A stretch of DNA of 64,000 nt from Paenibacillus aurantius (GCF_032268605.1 NZ_CP130318.1:3010001-3074000); one strand, 5' to 3'; numbered from the stretch's first letter, positions 17,793-27,279 are shown. Numbers and translations are program-made. Notes: a model not told the origin generated them from the sequence alone.

Positions 17793-19630
17793 TCTTGACT
17801 CCTCCTATTGGGCAGACACCGGAGTTCGACAACCCGGGCATGATCCAGTCCGTTGGTGGACAACACTTCGAGCCGCAAACGGTTTACTCCCTCCAGTCTG
17901 ACAGGCAGATCTACCATACGTTGATAATTGTCCTTGATATGGGCCGCCTGCTCCCATTCTCCATTCCTCTCCACCATTACTTTAAATTCCTTCAGCGTTT
18001 CCGGCTGGGGTCCCCAGGCCATATGTTTGAAAAAGCTGGCTTGATGGCTTTGGGTCAAAAAGCGGTGAAGTCCCGTGTCCAGAACAATGGTGAGATGAGA
18101 GATGGAGACAGGCTTTTCCCATAAGCACTCGAGCCACGGAGCGCGGTCGGAAGGGTCCGACATCCAGCGGTGGGTACCCGGCTCCGCGAGATCCGGCCGA
18201 ATGCCCCGCGGGCCATGGTCCGCCCGGGAATAACCGTCCGCCACCTGAACCGCTTTTCCGTTTTCCTGTTCGGAGGAAGCCCGGATGTCCGCTTCGGCGG
18301 CAAGGTTCCGGTCAAGCAGCTTCTTCCCAGGCAGGTAAGCCCCCTGGCGAAGCAGGCTCTGCTGAGTCATGATCAGGATGTCGGGATCGCTCCAGGTTTG
18401 TTCGAACGGTTTCCCGCTCGCCAGCGCCAACGCGGCAAACGTGCCTGCCCCCTGTCCCATAACGGAGCAGGTTGCCATAACCCGCGTGCTCGAAAAAGCA
18501 ATATGGGTAGCGGAAAGATTGCGTCCCACAAACATCAGATTCCGGATATTGCGGGAGATCATGCTTCGCAAAGGAATACTGTACATGTAGGGGGTAAGCG
18601 GCTGATGGCAAGGATCACGGTCCTTAGCCGCTATGCCTTCGGGCGGGTGGGTATCCATCGACCAACCGCCGTAAGCAACCGTATCGTGGAAGTCGACCGC
18701 TTGTTCGATGTCGTTCTGAGTCAGCATATGATGGCCGAGGAAACGGCGCGATTCCCGCTTGCCGGGCAGGAAGCCGAACCAATCCAGCGCCCAGTTCTCG
18801 GATTCGGGGTGATTCCCACTGTTCTTGATATGGTCCCAGACTCCCAGCATAATGGCCAGAAGTTCATCGCGGATCCGCTCATTATCCTTGATCGTATCCA
18901 GTGTCCCTCCAAATTCAACCCACCAGTACCCGTATTCCCACGCGTCATGCGGCCGATATTTCAGGTCTTCTTCGTCGAATCGTTTGGCCCATGGCGTCGC
19001 TTGAAAGGGCATGGGCCTGCCCATATCCCGGGTGGTAAATAACAGCGAGGAACCGAGACGGTACGAATCCCGCTCGGCGTTCGCTCCCGCTTCCTTGTAT
19101 TCGTCCTCCGCTTCTCTACCGGTCGTGTACAAGGCGCCCGCCTCATAGCCCAACCGGCCATCCCCCGTACAATCGATAAACAAGTCCGCTTCTATCTCGA
19201 ATTCGTCCTCCGTGCTTTCCCGGACAGCAAGAACGGACTGAATCTGATCTTCTTTCCTTATTACGCCTGTCACGGACGTATTCAGCATCAGGGTTAAATT
19301 AGGCTCAGCCCGGCACTTTTCGTACAGGATTAAATCCAGCATGCTAGTGGAGGCCTGAGGGTTTCGAACCGCGCACTCCAGCATAATTTCTTCCAAAATT
19401 CCGGTTTCGCGTCCTTCGGTTTCCAGGGCCCTGCCTCGTATACAGGCACCGAGAATATGCATGCGGATTTCGGAGGAAGCATTTCCGCCGAGCACAGGTC
19501 GATTATGACATAGAATGACTTTGGAGCCGCACCGGGCCGCTGCAAGGGCCGCGGTTATGCCGGACATGCCTCCCCCCGCTATAAGGATCTGCGTACTTGC
19601 CTTGTGACGTTTCGAAAGATTCGTAAACAT
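17789..19630 (-). CDS. FAD-dependent oxidoreductase (FAD_oxidored family) with C-terminal binding domain
   Basis: The 613-residue product opens with a Rossmann motif for [24 protein letters not shown], then [13 protein letters not shown], characteristic of the PF12831 flavoproteins. A second FAD contact, [18 protein letters not shown], lies near residue 150, and [29 protein letters not shown] near residue 370. About the last 110 residues look like a discoidin or galactose-binding-like beta sandwich, absent from its shorter relative at 50500. It is the first gene of a four-gene operon with fucosidase, GH2 and GH16. GGGAGG precedes the ATG. The family is abundant in glycan loci but its reactions are poorly known; oxidation of a sugar hydroxyl is inferred from context. 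No signal peptide or twin-arginine motif is seen. Confidence 0.85.
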   Translation of the reverse strand: MFTNLSKRHKASTQILIAGGGMSGITAALAAARCGSKVILCHNRPVLGGNASSEIRMHILGACIRGRALETEGRETGILEEIMLECAVRNPQASTSMLDLILYEKCRAEPNLTLMLNTSVTGVIRKEDQIQSVLAVRESTEDEFEIEADLFIDCTGDGRLGYEAGALYTTGREAEDEYKEAGANAERDSYRLGSSLLFTTRDMGRPMPFQATPWAKRFDEEDLKYRPHDAWEYGYWWVEFGGTLDTIKDNERIRDELLAIMLGVWDHIKNSGNHPESENWALDWFGFLPGKRESRRFLGHHMLTQNDIEQAVDFHDTVAYGGWSMDTHPPEGIAAKDRDPCHQPLTPYMYSIPLRSMISRNIRNLMFVGRNLSATHIAFSSTRVMATCSVMGQGAGTFAALALASGKPFEQTWSDPDILIMTQQSLLRQGAYLPGKKLLDRNLAAEADIRASSEQENGKAVQVADGYSRADHGPRGIRPDLAEPGTHRWMSDPSDRAPWLECLWEKPVSISHLTIVLDTGLHRFLTQSHQASFFKHMAWGPQPETLKEFKVMVERNGEWEQAAHIKDNYQRMVDLPVRLEGVNRLRLEVLSTNGLDHARVVELRCLPNRRSQE

Positions 19631-19781
19631 ATCATTTCCTCCCAGCTGCTAGTTCCGGCTACCGTAAATGTAACACCCGATCCCAATTGGAAACATGCAG
19701 AAAAGCAAACAAAATATATACATAATTTCAGTGGTCGAATAGGAAGAAACGACTGACCAACTTTCCTCCTTAAGCAGGAAA

Positions 19782-19810
19782 AAGACTGTGGTAACATGAC
19801 CGGCAGTCTT
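19782..19810 (-). terminator. Rho-independent terminator after third GH16 gene
   Basis: AAGACTG and CAGTCTT pair at the base of the hairpin and a T-tract follows on the minus strand. It lies 39 bases beyond the stop at 19849 and separates this gene from the operon starting at 19630. Confidence 0.75.
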
Positions 19811-19848
19811 CCCCGTTCCTTCTGCTTTGTGGATCTACTTCAAATAAT

Positions 19849-21963
19849 CTAATTTACCCTCACCAGCTTAACGGCATCGGCCCGGGCATTCTTATATTGG
19901 GTATTCAAGGAATTCCTAATATAGCCGCCGGTTCCCGAGTCGAAGGCATATAGTCCCAGATCCATCCATCCGGACGTACCCGTCGAGTAATCTACATAAA
20001 CCGTTTGAGTTCCACCCTGGTGGACAATGTCGATTTTGGCATTGGGATCACCGGTTGAACTCACAATTTTGTAAAGGTATACTCTATAATTTCCTTGGAT
20101 GGGGAGATTAGGCACCCATTTGGCCGTATGGGAACCAAGGTTATCGGAATAACGGGTTCCGGATCCGTTATACCCTGTCAAACTGCTGTTGTACCAAGTC
20201 CCCGTTTCGGAGTATCCCGCTTCCCCGTTGTCTACTATAACTTCTACCGGCACGAACTTTACGGCATCCGCCCTTGCGTAGGTTCCAGCCGTGTTCAATG
20301 TATTTTTGACATACCCGCCCGTTCCAGACAAGAAGGAGTACGTGCCCAGATGGATCCATCCCGAGCTTCCGCTTGTGTAGTTAACATATTGAGTATCCGT
20401 ACCTCCGTTATAAATGACATCTATTTTGGCATTCGGATCGCTGTTGGGGCTCACGATTTTGTACAAATAGACGTCATAATTCCCGGAAGACGGCAGGCTC
20501 GGAGTCCATTTGACGGAAGGGCCCAAAGAACTTCCGGCATATCTAGTCCCTGAGTTGTTATATCCCGTCAGGCTGCTTGGGTTCCACACACCGGATTCCA
20601 CATAGCCGACATCTCCATTGTCGACGAGAATTTGGCTTGACGGCGGCACGGTGTCCTCCAAAATGACGTCGTCAACCTGCAGCCATTGACCTGCCGACGC
20701 ATTGGAAGTAAAAGAAATATCCGCCCGATTACCGGTCACGACAATATTATCGATCGATACCTTAGTCCAGGTGCTGGATGCTGGAATAACGGCACTCCGG
20801 GTGGAGCCGTCATTCTGGATCTTCATGGCCGCCACCGCTTGGCCCCCGGAACTCTTAACCCATGCCGTTAAACGGTAAGTGCTGTTGGGAATATAATCCA
20901 ACCTCTGCTTGGTTGTAACGTTATAGGCATTAGAAGGGTTCTCATGCTTCAAATAAGAGCTTCCTTCATAGGCATCCGTTGCGGTTATAATTTTGCTTTC
21001 GTCTGTATCCGGCTGTCCCGGAATCCCGTTTACTTCCGTCCAATTATTAACAATCTGGTAGCTCCCGCCAATGGTTTCAAACCCGTTGTTTCCGATTAGG
21101 TTCGTCCCTGGGTAGCGTTTGGTATAGTACCGGAAGTAATCAACCTTCATACTGGCGGTCGGATCAGGAACTCCCGATCCCCAGTTGTTATTCGCCAAGC
21201 CGCTCAGCCATACTTCCTGCGGTGCGTAACGAGTATCGGTATATGTGACCCGATGCCTCTCTACCCCATCAATGTAGTAGATGATCACGCCGGGCTGCCA
21301 GTCAAAGGCTACCGTGATCCAATTGTTTAGATTCATGTAAGTGGAGGAATAGCTTTTGTTTGCCCCCGTGGGAGTGCTGAAGGATGGTTTATGCCAATGA
21401 AAATTGGCCGCTCCGTAATTGTAACTCGAATCCAATTCGATCGCGTCGATTTCCAGCATACTGTTGCTCCAGGGAACCTGTTCGTTGGTAGCATCCGTGT
21501 TGTAGGTGTACTGGTTGGAATAGGAAGTATAATAACCCAACCCGGTTGTCCAGAAGGATTGGTGAAATCCCTGGCTGTTATTATAGAATTTTATTTTCGC
21601 TTCATAATAGCCATATCCGAAGGTTCGTTTCGACATAACCCCGCCGCCGACAAGGTCATCCACCCCGTCGTTGTTGACATCCCACTTGCTGTAACCGATC
21701 CGCAGGTAACCGGTATTGTCTGCGGTTTCCACGGATACGTTTTCTTTCTGGCTGTAACCTCCGTACCGGACGGTATCGGAAGCGCGATAATACCAATCAT
21801 TCGTATTCAGCACCCCGCCATCGAAATTGTCTTCATATTCTAGTGAGTAATCCGAGTTTGGTGCGGCTGCCTCTGCCGAGGAGTTTTGCATAACAAACGT
21901 TGAACACCCTACCATAAGGGCAAGTGCAGGTAATACCATCCGAAATAATTTAAGCGCTTTCAT
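19849..21963 (-). CDS. Secreted GH16 glycoside hydrolase with CBM and two golvesin-like repeats
   Basis: GGGAGG precedes the ATG at 21963, giving 704 residues with a signal peptide (MKALKLF, hydrophobic, then SSAEAA). The GH16 domain (about 35-290) carries an intact catalytic EIDAIE at 21436-21453. A CBM4/9-like domain follows (about 295-440) and is clearly related to that of the GH16 protein at 11223; both contain YIPN/YLPNxTYR followed by AWVKSSGG. The C-terminus has two tandem golvesin/xanthan-lyase-type domains of about 125 residues each, beginning VDNGDVGYVESGVW and VDNGEAGYSETGTW and ending with ARADAVK. Such domains bind polysaccharide. The enzyme should act outside the cell on a beta-glycan. 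It is a separate transcription unit just upstream of the fucosidase operon. Confidence 0.88.
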   Translation of the reverse strand: MKALKLFRMVLPALALMVGCSTFVMQNSSAEAAAPNSDYSLEYEDNFDGGVLNTNDWYYRASDTVRYGGYSQKENVSVETADNTGYLRIGYSKWDVNNDGVDDLVGGGVMSKRTFGYGYYEAKIKFYNNSQGFHQSFWTTGLGYYTSYSNQYTYNTDATNEQVPWSNSMLEIDAIELDSSYNYGAANFHWHKPSFSTPTGANKSYSSTYMNLNNWITVAFDWQPGVIIYYIDGVERHRVTYTDTRYAPQEVWLSGLANNNWGSGVPDPTASMKVDYFRYYTKRYPGTNLIGNNGFETIGGSYQIVNNWTEVNGIPGQPDTDESKIITATDAYEGSSYLKHENPSNAYNVTTKQRLDYIPNSTYRLTAWVKSSGGQAVAAMKIQNDGSTRSAVIPASSTWTKVSIDNIVVTGNRADISFTSNASAGQWLQVDDVILEDTVPPSSQILVDNGDVGYVESGVWNPSSLTGYNNSGTRYAGSSLGPSVKWTPSLPSSGNYDVYLYKIVSPNSDPNAKIDVIYNGGTDTQYVNYTSGSSGWIHLGTYSFLSGTGGYVKNTLNTAGTYARADAVKFVPVEVIVDNGEAGYSETGTWYNSSLTGYNGSGTRYSDNLGSHTAKWVPNLPIQGNYRVYLYKIVSSTGDPNAKIDIVHQGGTQTVYVDYSTGTSGWMDLGLYAFDSGTGGYIRNSLNTQYKNARADAVKLVRVN

Positions 21964-22406
21964 ACAATCCCTCCCAAACCCATAGTTTCTGCCTGACCAG
22001 GGGGCATTCGCTGACTCGGCTCCTTCCTCCTTTCTCCTCTTACCAAGTATAAATGACTGAGACTCCACTGGATTTAACCGTGCGAAATCTCTGTAAATGT
22101 ATCACAGAGGAAAGTCTGAAATTTCCAATAATTTTGGTCTTTCTTCCAATATTTTTTGAAATTTTCAATGACAAGAACCTTATCCCATTCCCCATACAGA
22201 GAAAATTTTGAAAGTGAAAAAACACATCAATATGATGATGTGTTTTAATTTCACTAATCTCTGTCTTCAGATTGTCTTATTTTTCGTTTGGGTTTTGGCT
22301 TACTCACTACTTCGTTATCTAGTGAATTGCCCACCGTGGCTAATGGTGAATGGCATTTTAGGCTTAGCGGATGTCCGGGAATGGCCCATGCCATGCCTTT
22401 CGCCAA
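21964..22406. other. Intergenic region upstream of third GH16 gene
   Basis: These 443 bases hold no convincing gene. They are AT-rich in the middle and contain a hairpin terminator (22219-22246), an 11-bp palindrome TGAAATTTTCA (22157-22167) and a short dyad CTCTGT/ACAGAG (22089-22109). The GH16 promoter must lie here but no strong -35/-10 pair could be chosen. Confidence 0.55.
22219..22246 (-). terminator. Probable terminator after UvrA-like gene
   Basis: A perfect 10-bp AT-rich stem AAAACACATC/GATGTGTTTT is followed by T on the minus strand. It is 160 bases after the stop at 22407, so assignment to that gene is tentative. Confidence 0.5.
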
Positions 22407-24683
22407 TCAGGAAGACGCTCCCTGGCCGATTTCTGCCTTGCGCAAATACGCCCCCGTTATCGAATGCTCAGCAGCAGCAAGCTGGACAGGGGTGCCTTCG
22501 AATACAATTTGGCCACCCCGGTGGCCGCCCTCGGGACCCATGTCAATGATCCAGTCGGCGCTCTTGATCACATCCAGGTTGTGTTCGATGACCACCACCG
22601 TGTTGCCCCCGTCGACCAAGCGGTTAATAATGTTCATAAGACGAGAGATATCGGACATATGCAATCCGGTTGTCGGCTCGTCCATTACATAGAGGTTGCC
22701 TTTTTTGTGAAGTTCCCCGGCCAATTTGATGCGTTGGCACTCCCCGCCCGACAAGGTACTCAGAGGCTGGCCCAGCGTTATGTATTCGAGTCCCACCTCC
22801 TCAAGCATCCGCATTTGACGGAGCAGTTCCTTCCCGCTGAAGAAATCCGAAGCTTCCCGTACGGTCATACCGAGGACGTCACTGATGGATTTTCCGTTCA
22901 GTTTATACTGCAGCACTTCATCGCTGAACCGCTTACCCGCGCATATTTCACATGTCGTCCTTACCGGCTCGAGAAAGGCCAAATCCGTGTAGATCATCCC
23001 GAGACCCTGACAGTTGGAACAGGCTCCCTTGGAGTTGAAGCTGAACAGGGAAGCGCTCACCTTGTTGGCTGCAGCGAACAGCCGGCGGATCTCGTCCATC
23101 ATCCCCGTGTAGGTAGCCGGATTGGAGCGGATGGACGTGCCCACGGCCGTCTGATCGATGACAACCGCATCCGGATGCAACGGCAGGAATGCTCCGTTAA
23201 TCAGCGTGCTTTTGCCTGAGCCCGCTACTCCCGTAACCACGGTCAGCACACCGACGGGGATATCGACTGTCACATCCTTCAGATTGTGCAGGTTGACGCC
23301 GGTCACGGTCATCCGACCCTTGGGCACCCTGGTTGAAGTTTTCAAGGGCAGGCTTTGCTTTAAGTACCGTCCTGTCAAGGTATCCGCGCGGAGCAAGCCC
23401 GCAAAATCGCCTTCGTAGACGATTTCTCCGCCGCGGGTTCCAGCATGAGGTCCGACATCGATGATGTAATCGGCGATCTCCATTACTTCGCGGTCATGTT
23501 CGACGACCAGTACGGTATTCCCTTTGTCCCGGAGTTGGCATAGCATGCCATTCAGACGATGGACATCCCGCGGATGCAGTCCGACGCTCGGTTCATCGAA
23601 TATGTAGATCATGTCGGTAAGACTGCTGCTCAGATGCCGGATCATCTTGATGCGCTGCGACTCCCCGCCCGACAAGGTTGCGGTTTGACGGTCCAGACTC
23701 AGATACTCCAGCCCAATAGAGACCAGATGGTTCAATCGGATCAGAATCCCGCTAACCATCGGACCGGCAACAGGATCTCGAATAGCTTCCATCATACGTA
23801 TTAGCTCGCCAATCTCCATCGCTGCGCATTGGGCAATGTTGTATCCGTTAATCCGGCAGCCCAAGGCCACTTGATTAAGCCGGCTTCCCCCGCAAAGGTT
23901 ACACTCGCTATAGGATAGAAAGCGGTCAAGGGTTTCGCGTTTGGCATCTGACATCTCGCTGCTGTCTCGCTTTAAATACAGGCGGGTGAGCTTAGGCAGC
24001 AGACCTTCATAATCCGATTCGATATCGCCGCCTTTGGTGCGGTATATGATCTTGCTTTCTTTGCCGTGGAGGAGGGTATCCCATTCTGCCGGTGTATAGT
24101 CGGCAAGCCGCTTGTCGTTGTCGAACAAGCCGGAATGGGTATAGGTATTCAAGTACCAGCTTCCCACTTTAAATACGGGGAACAGGATCGCGCCTTCATT
24201 CAGCGATTTGGACCTGTCGAGCAGTTTATCCACATCAAACTGCACCACCTGTCCGACTCCGGAGCATTCCGGGCACATGCCGGCCGGTTCGTTAAACGAG
24301 AAAATATGGGAAGAGCCGGCAAAAGGCGTGCCAATTCTGGAAAAAAGCAACCGGAGCATGGCATAAATATCCGTGATGGTGCCGACCGTTGAACGGGAGT
24401 TGCCGCCGAGCCGTTTCTGGTCGATAACAACCGCCGTAGACAAGTTCTCGATAAGATCGGCATCCGGCTGACTAAACCGGGGTAGCCGGTTGCGGATGAA
24501 TGCGGTAAAAGTCTCATTAAGCTGCCTCTGTGCTTCTGCGCTTACGGTGTCGAAGACCAAGGAAGATTTTCCCGAGCCCGAGACGCCGGTGAAGATGGTG
24601 ATTTTTCGCTTCGGAATACGGACATTCACGTTTTTCAGGTTATTCTCGCGTGCTCCTTTGATTATGATATCTTCGACGTTCAT
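22407..24683 (-). CDS. Short UvrA-like ABC ATPase (UvrA2/drug-resistance type)
   Basis: GAGGTGGAG precedes the ATG at 24683, giving 758 residues; housekeeping UvrA has about 940. Two ABC cassettes are present: Walker A GVSGSGKSS and GVAGSGKST, signatures LSGGESQRIK and LSGGECQRIK, and Walker B IFDEPSVGLHP and VMDEPTTGLHM. Zinc-binding CxxC pairs are seen at CPECSG, CNLCGG, CSNCQG and CEICAG. The missing length falls mainly in the first cassette where UvrA carries its UvrB-binding and insertion domains. Such short homologues often accompany resistance to DNA-binding drugs; the actual role here is unknown. It stands alone, not next to uvrB. Confidence 0.87.
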   Translation of the reverse strand: MNVEDIIIKGARENNLKNVNVRIPKRKITIFTGVSGSGKSSLVFDTVSAEAQRQLNETFTAFIRNRLPRFSQPDADLIENLSTAVVIDQKRLGGNSRSTVGTITDIYAMLRLLFSRIGTPFAGSSHIFSFNEPAGMCPECSGVGQVVQFDVDKLLDRSKSLNEGAILFPVFKVGSWYLNTYTHSGLFDNDKRLADYTPAEWDTLLHGKESKIIYRTKGGDIESDYEGLLPKLTRLYLKRDSSEMSDAKRETLDRFLSYSECNLCGGSRLNQVALGCRINGYNIAQCAAMEIGELIRMMEAIRDPVAGPMVSGILIRLNHLVSIGLEYLSLDRQTATLSGGESQRIKMIRHLSSSLTDMIYIFDEPSVGLHPRDVHRLNGMLCQLRDKGNTVLVVEHDREVMEIADYIIDVGPHAGTRGGEIVYEGDFAGLLRADTLTGRYLKQSLPLKTSTRVPKGRMTVTGVNLHNLKDVTVDIPVGVLTVVTGVAGSGKSTLINGAFLPLHPDAVVIDQTAVGTSIRSNPATYTGMMDEIRRLFAAANKVSASLFSFNSKGACSNCQGLGMIYTDLAFLEPVRTTCEICAGKRFSDEVLQYKLNGKSISDVLGMTVREASDFFSGKELLRQMRMLEEVGLEYITLGQPLSTLSGGECQRIKLAGELHKKGNLYVMDEPTTGLHMSDISRLMNIINRLVDGGNTVVVIEHNLDVIKSADWIIDMGPEGGHRGGQIVFEGTPVQLAAAEHSITGAYLRKAEIGQGASS

Positions 24684-24814
24684 AGACTCCACCTCGATTT
24701 CCCTTTTTCTTAGCTTTCCCAGTGAAAAAGCGGCGGTCGAAGACCAGAAAATCAAGTCTTAGACTTGCCGCTGTTATGGTACTAACGCTTTTATCACGGG
24801 AATGTGCAATATTA

Positions 24815-25369
24815 TTAGTACCCATCAAAATGATAAATTAGTTGCACAACGCCTGAGGAGAACGTTCTTGTAGTAACCAATTTTAAATTCAACCTCTGTT
24901 TTATATCCACAAACAGCGGTTTCCCTTCTCCCAAAACAACAGGGTGAACAGATAATCTAAATTCGTCAACAAGTCCTAAATTTACAAAGGTTGTAATAAG
25001 ACTTGCTCCACCATATAGCCAAATGTCTTTACCAGGCTTATTCTTTAATTTATTTACTTCTTCAAGAATATTATTATTTATGAATATTGCTTTATTATCC
25101 GTCCCCTTTTGAGTCCTGGAAAACACATATTTCTCTTTACTATGAACCAATTCCCAAAATTCTTTTTCAGAATCAGGATGTTTAATTCCTGGAGTAAATT
25201 GTCCCCACAGATCATAGCTTTTTCTTCCATAAATAATAGTATCAATTTGATTTAAGAAATTATTAAACCCCATCTCAGAGTCCATAATGCACCAATCCAC
25301 TTCCCCATTTTTCCCTTCAATAAAACCATCTAACGTAACGGCTAAATCTAAAATTATTTTTCGCTTCAT
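24815..25369 (-). CDS. Dihydrofolate reductase-fold (RibD_C) family protein
   Basis: This 184-residue protein begins KIILDLAVTLDGFIEGKNGEVDW, has IDTIIYGRKSYDLWG in the middle, and IWLYGGASLITTFVNLGLVDEFRLSVHPVVLGEGKPLF toward the end. These are the hallmarks of the RibD_C/DHFR-like family found as stand-alone proteins in many bacilli. The family binds NADPH and some members reduce pterin- or riboflavin-type compounds, but most have no known substrate. AAAGGAG precedes the ATG. Its base composition is visibly richer in A+T than the flanking genes, which suggests it was acquired separately. It lies alone between the UvrA-like gene and a LysR gene. Confidence 0.85.
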   Translation of the reverse strand: MKRKIILDLAVTLDGFIEGKNGEVDWCIMDSEMGFNNFLNQIDTIIYGRKSYDLWGQFTPGIKHPDSEKEFWELVHSKEKYVFSRTQKGTDNKAIFINNNILEEVNKLKNKPGKDIWLYGGASLITTFVNLGLVDEFRLSVHPVVLGEGKPLFVDIKQRLNLKLVTTRTFSSGVVQLIYHFDGY

Positions 25370-25495
25370 GATATCTTACTCCTTTCGTTGATCTACTACC
25401 CATTATAGACCTTATATATGTCACCTTGTGTCATATAAAAGAAAGGATATCTTTTTCACATGGTTGCCTTGACCGAGCTTTTGTCCTAAAAAATA

Positions 25496-25518
25496 ACAGC
25501 CACTCCGTAAGTGGCTGT
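25496..25518 (-). terminator. Rho-independent terminator after LysR gene
   Basis: A perfect 9-bp stem ACAGCCACT/AGTGGCTGT is followed by TTATTTTTT on the minus strand, 9 bases after the stop at 25527. Confidence 0.85.
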
Positions 25519-25526
25519 CATAGGTT

Positions 25527-26426
25527 CTATCCATTCGTTTTCTCATGCGCTTTAGGAAAACATCCTTTCACATATTCTGAAAATCGTTTTGCCGCCGGCG
25601 TAAGATAAGTACCTTTTTTCAAGATCATGCCGATTTCACAGAAGCTTCCTTCGTCCTTTATTGGCACCCACGCAAGGCCGTCCAGCATCAAACCATTGGT
25701 TTTAGGAAGTATGGATACACCGAGACCAGCCGCTATGAAGCCAACTACCGTCATTAAGTCTTCCGCTTCATAAGATGAAGTTGGAGTGAAACCGGCCCGA
25801 AGGAAGCACGTCTCCAGCGTTGTTTTCAGCCCGCAATAATGCTTTACTTCCACATACGGTTCACCGGTTAATTCCGATAATTGGAGCTCCTCCCGCTGTG
25901 CAAAATGATGAGTCACGGGTACCACCGCATATAAGGGAACTGTCTTTAACGAAATCCATCCGTACTCATCCGACTCCATCTTTATGGATGAAATCATAAG
26001 GTCGCAATCACCGTTTTCCATATGCTTACCTATAGTTTTGTGGTTACCTTGTACGAGCTCAAATCGGATCTTCGGGCAAAGCACTTGAAATCCTCGAATT
26101 AGTTTCGGCACGAGCTCCGCACCAAGTATATTCAGATAGGCAAGGCTGACTACACCCGACTCGGGATTCGAGTATTCCTCAAGCGCTTGTTTGCCCTCTT
26201 CCAACCCGAGCAGCGTACGTTCTACGGAATCGGCAAACATTCGTCCATATCGGTTTACCTTGATGTTCCGTCCGCTACGTTCAAATAACGGCACACCCAA
26301 TTCCTCTTCCAATTTGGATATGGAATGGCTTAATGCCGGCTGAGTAATGGATAAAGCTTCTGATGCTTTTGTCACATGTTGGAGTCGAACCACTGTTAAA
26401 AAATATTTTAACTGAGTCAGTTCCAT
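25527..26426 (-). CDS. LysR-family transcriptional regulator
   Basis: The ATG at 26426 (MELTQLKYF) is chosen as the usual LysR start and has GGAG/GAGG upstream; the frame remains open for 14 codons farther up. The 299-residue protein has the N-terminal winged helix (LQHVTKASEALSITQPALSHSI, then LEEELGVPLFERSGR) and a C-terminal periplasmic-binding-like effector domain (FIAAGLGVSILPKTN near residue 235). It is divergent from an MBL-fold hydrolase gene across about 110 AT-rich bases. In this family, divergent placement usually means the regulator controls the neighbouring gene. Confidence 0.92.
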   Translation of the reverse strand: MELTQLKYFLTVVRLQHVTKASEALSITQPALSHSISKLEEELGVPLFERSGRNIKVNRYGRMFADSVERTLLGLEEGKQALEEYSNPESGVVSLAYLNILGAELVPKLIRGFQVLCPKIRFELVQGNHKTIGKHMENGDCDLMISSIKMESDEYGWISLKTVPLYAVVPVTHHFAQREELQLSELTGEPYVEVKHYCGLKTTLETCFLRAGFTPTSSYEAEDLMTVVGFIAAGLGVSILPKTNGLMLDGLAWVPIKDEGSFCEIGMILKKGTYLTPAAKRFSEYVKGCFPKAHEKTNG

Positions 26427-26535
26427 TATCCTCGATCTCCATTCATTAATATAATTCATGATAATCATTTTTATAATAAATTAGATTTTATATAAGATCA
26501 AGGGTAAGCTGTTTGTAAAGGAGATGATACTAAAG

Positions 26536-27279
26536 ATGAAAGCCATTGATGGAGTGGAAACTGTTGAGATCTCGACGAATTTTAGAGGTAAACCGGAAGT
26601 GTACCATCCGACTTTGATTTGGGACGATCACGAAGCCGTCTTGGTAGATGCGGGAATCCCGAACCAATTGTCCGCTTTCAAGGAAGCGATGACCAGGGCA
26701 GAAATTCCGTTTTCAAAGCTTAGCAAAATCATTATTACCCACCAGGATTTGGACCATATCGGCGGATTGCCGGAGTTGCTGAACGAATTCTCTCACCCTG
26801 TCGACGTGCTTGCCGCTGAGGAAGAAAAACCCTATATCCAAGGAGACCGAATGTTACTGAAAGTAACACCCGATTTCATCCGTCAAATCAGCGCTCGGAT
26901 CCCTGCTGAATTTCCGCCCGAAAGACGCAAAGCGATTCTTCAAGTGTTTGAAAATCCGCCAAAAGCGAGAGTGGACCAAACCATAGCGGATGGAGAAGAG
27001 CTTCCTATTCTCGGTGGACTCATCGTCATTCATACCCCTGGCCATACTCCGGGACATATCAGCCTTTATCTTAAACGAAGTAAACTCCTTATTGCAGGAG
27101 ACGCTTTTATGATCGAAGACGGGAGGTTCATTGCACCTGACAACTGTGTGGATGCGGATCTGGCGAAAAGGTCGTTAAAAAAATTCCTTCCTTACGACAT
27201 CCAAACCGTCATTTGTTATCATGGAGGGGTATGGAAAGAAAACGTGAATCAGCGGATCCTTCATTTAGCAAACAGCTAA
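26536..27279 (+). CDS. MBL-fold metallo-hydrolase
   Basis: The zinc-binding motif HQDLDHIGG appears near residue 75, with HTPGHTPGHISLY near residue 170 and AGDAFM soon after, the standard MBL set. The ATG at 26536 (MKAIDGVET) is preferred; an upstream in-frame ATG at 26524 directly abuts the AAAGGAG and would be too close. The product has 247 residues and no signal peptide. Family members include lactonases, thioesterases and glyoxalase II-like enzymes, so the substrate cannot be assigned. The divergent LysR gene is its likely regulator. A large hairpin follows the gene. Confidence 0.85.
   Translation: MKAIDGVETVEISTNFRGKPEVYHPTLIWDDHEAVLVDAGIPNQLSAFKEAMTRAEIPFSKLSKIIITHQDLDHIGGLPELLNEFSHPVDVLAAEEEKPYIQGDRMLLKVTPDFIRQISARIPAEFPPERRKAILQVFENPPKARVDQTIADGEELPILGGLIVIHTPGHTPGHISLYLKRSKLLIAGDAFMIEDGRFIAPDNCVDADLAKRSLKKFLPYDIQTVICYHGGVWKENVNQRILHLANS

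Noticed and set aside
18170-19042. A 290-codon plus-strand open frame
   Set aside because: It is antisense to the FAD oxidoreductase gene, is rich in Pro, Arg and Gly as shadows are, and has no ribosome binding site.
22208-22549. Plus-strand open frames beginning in the intergenic region before the UvrA-like gene
   Set aside because: They run antisense into the UvrA-like coding sequence and have no start signals.
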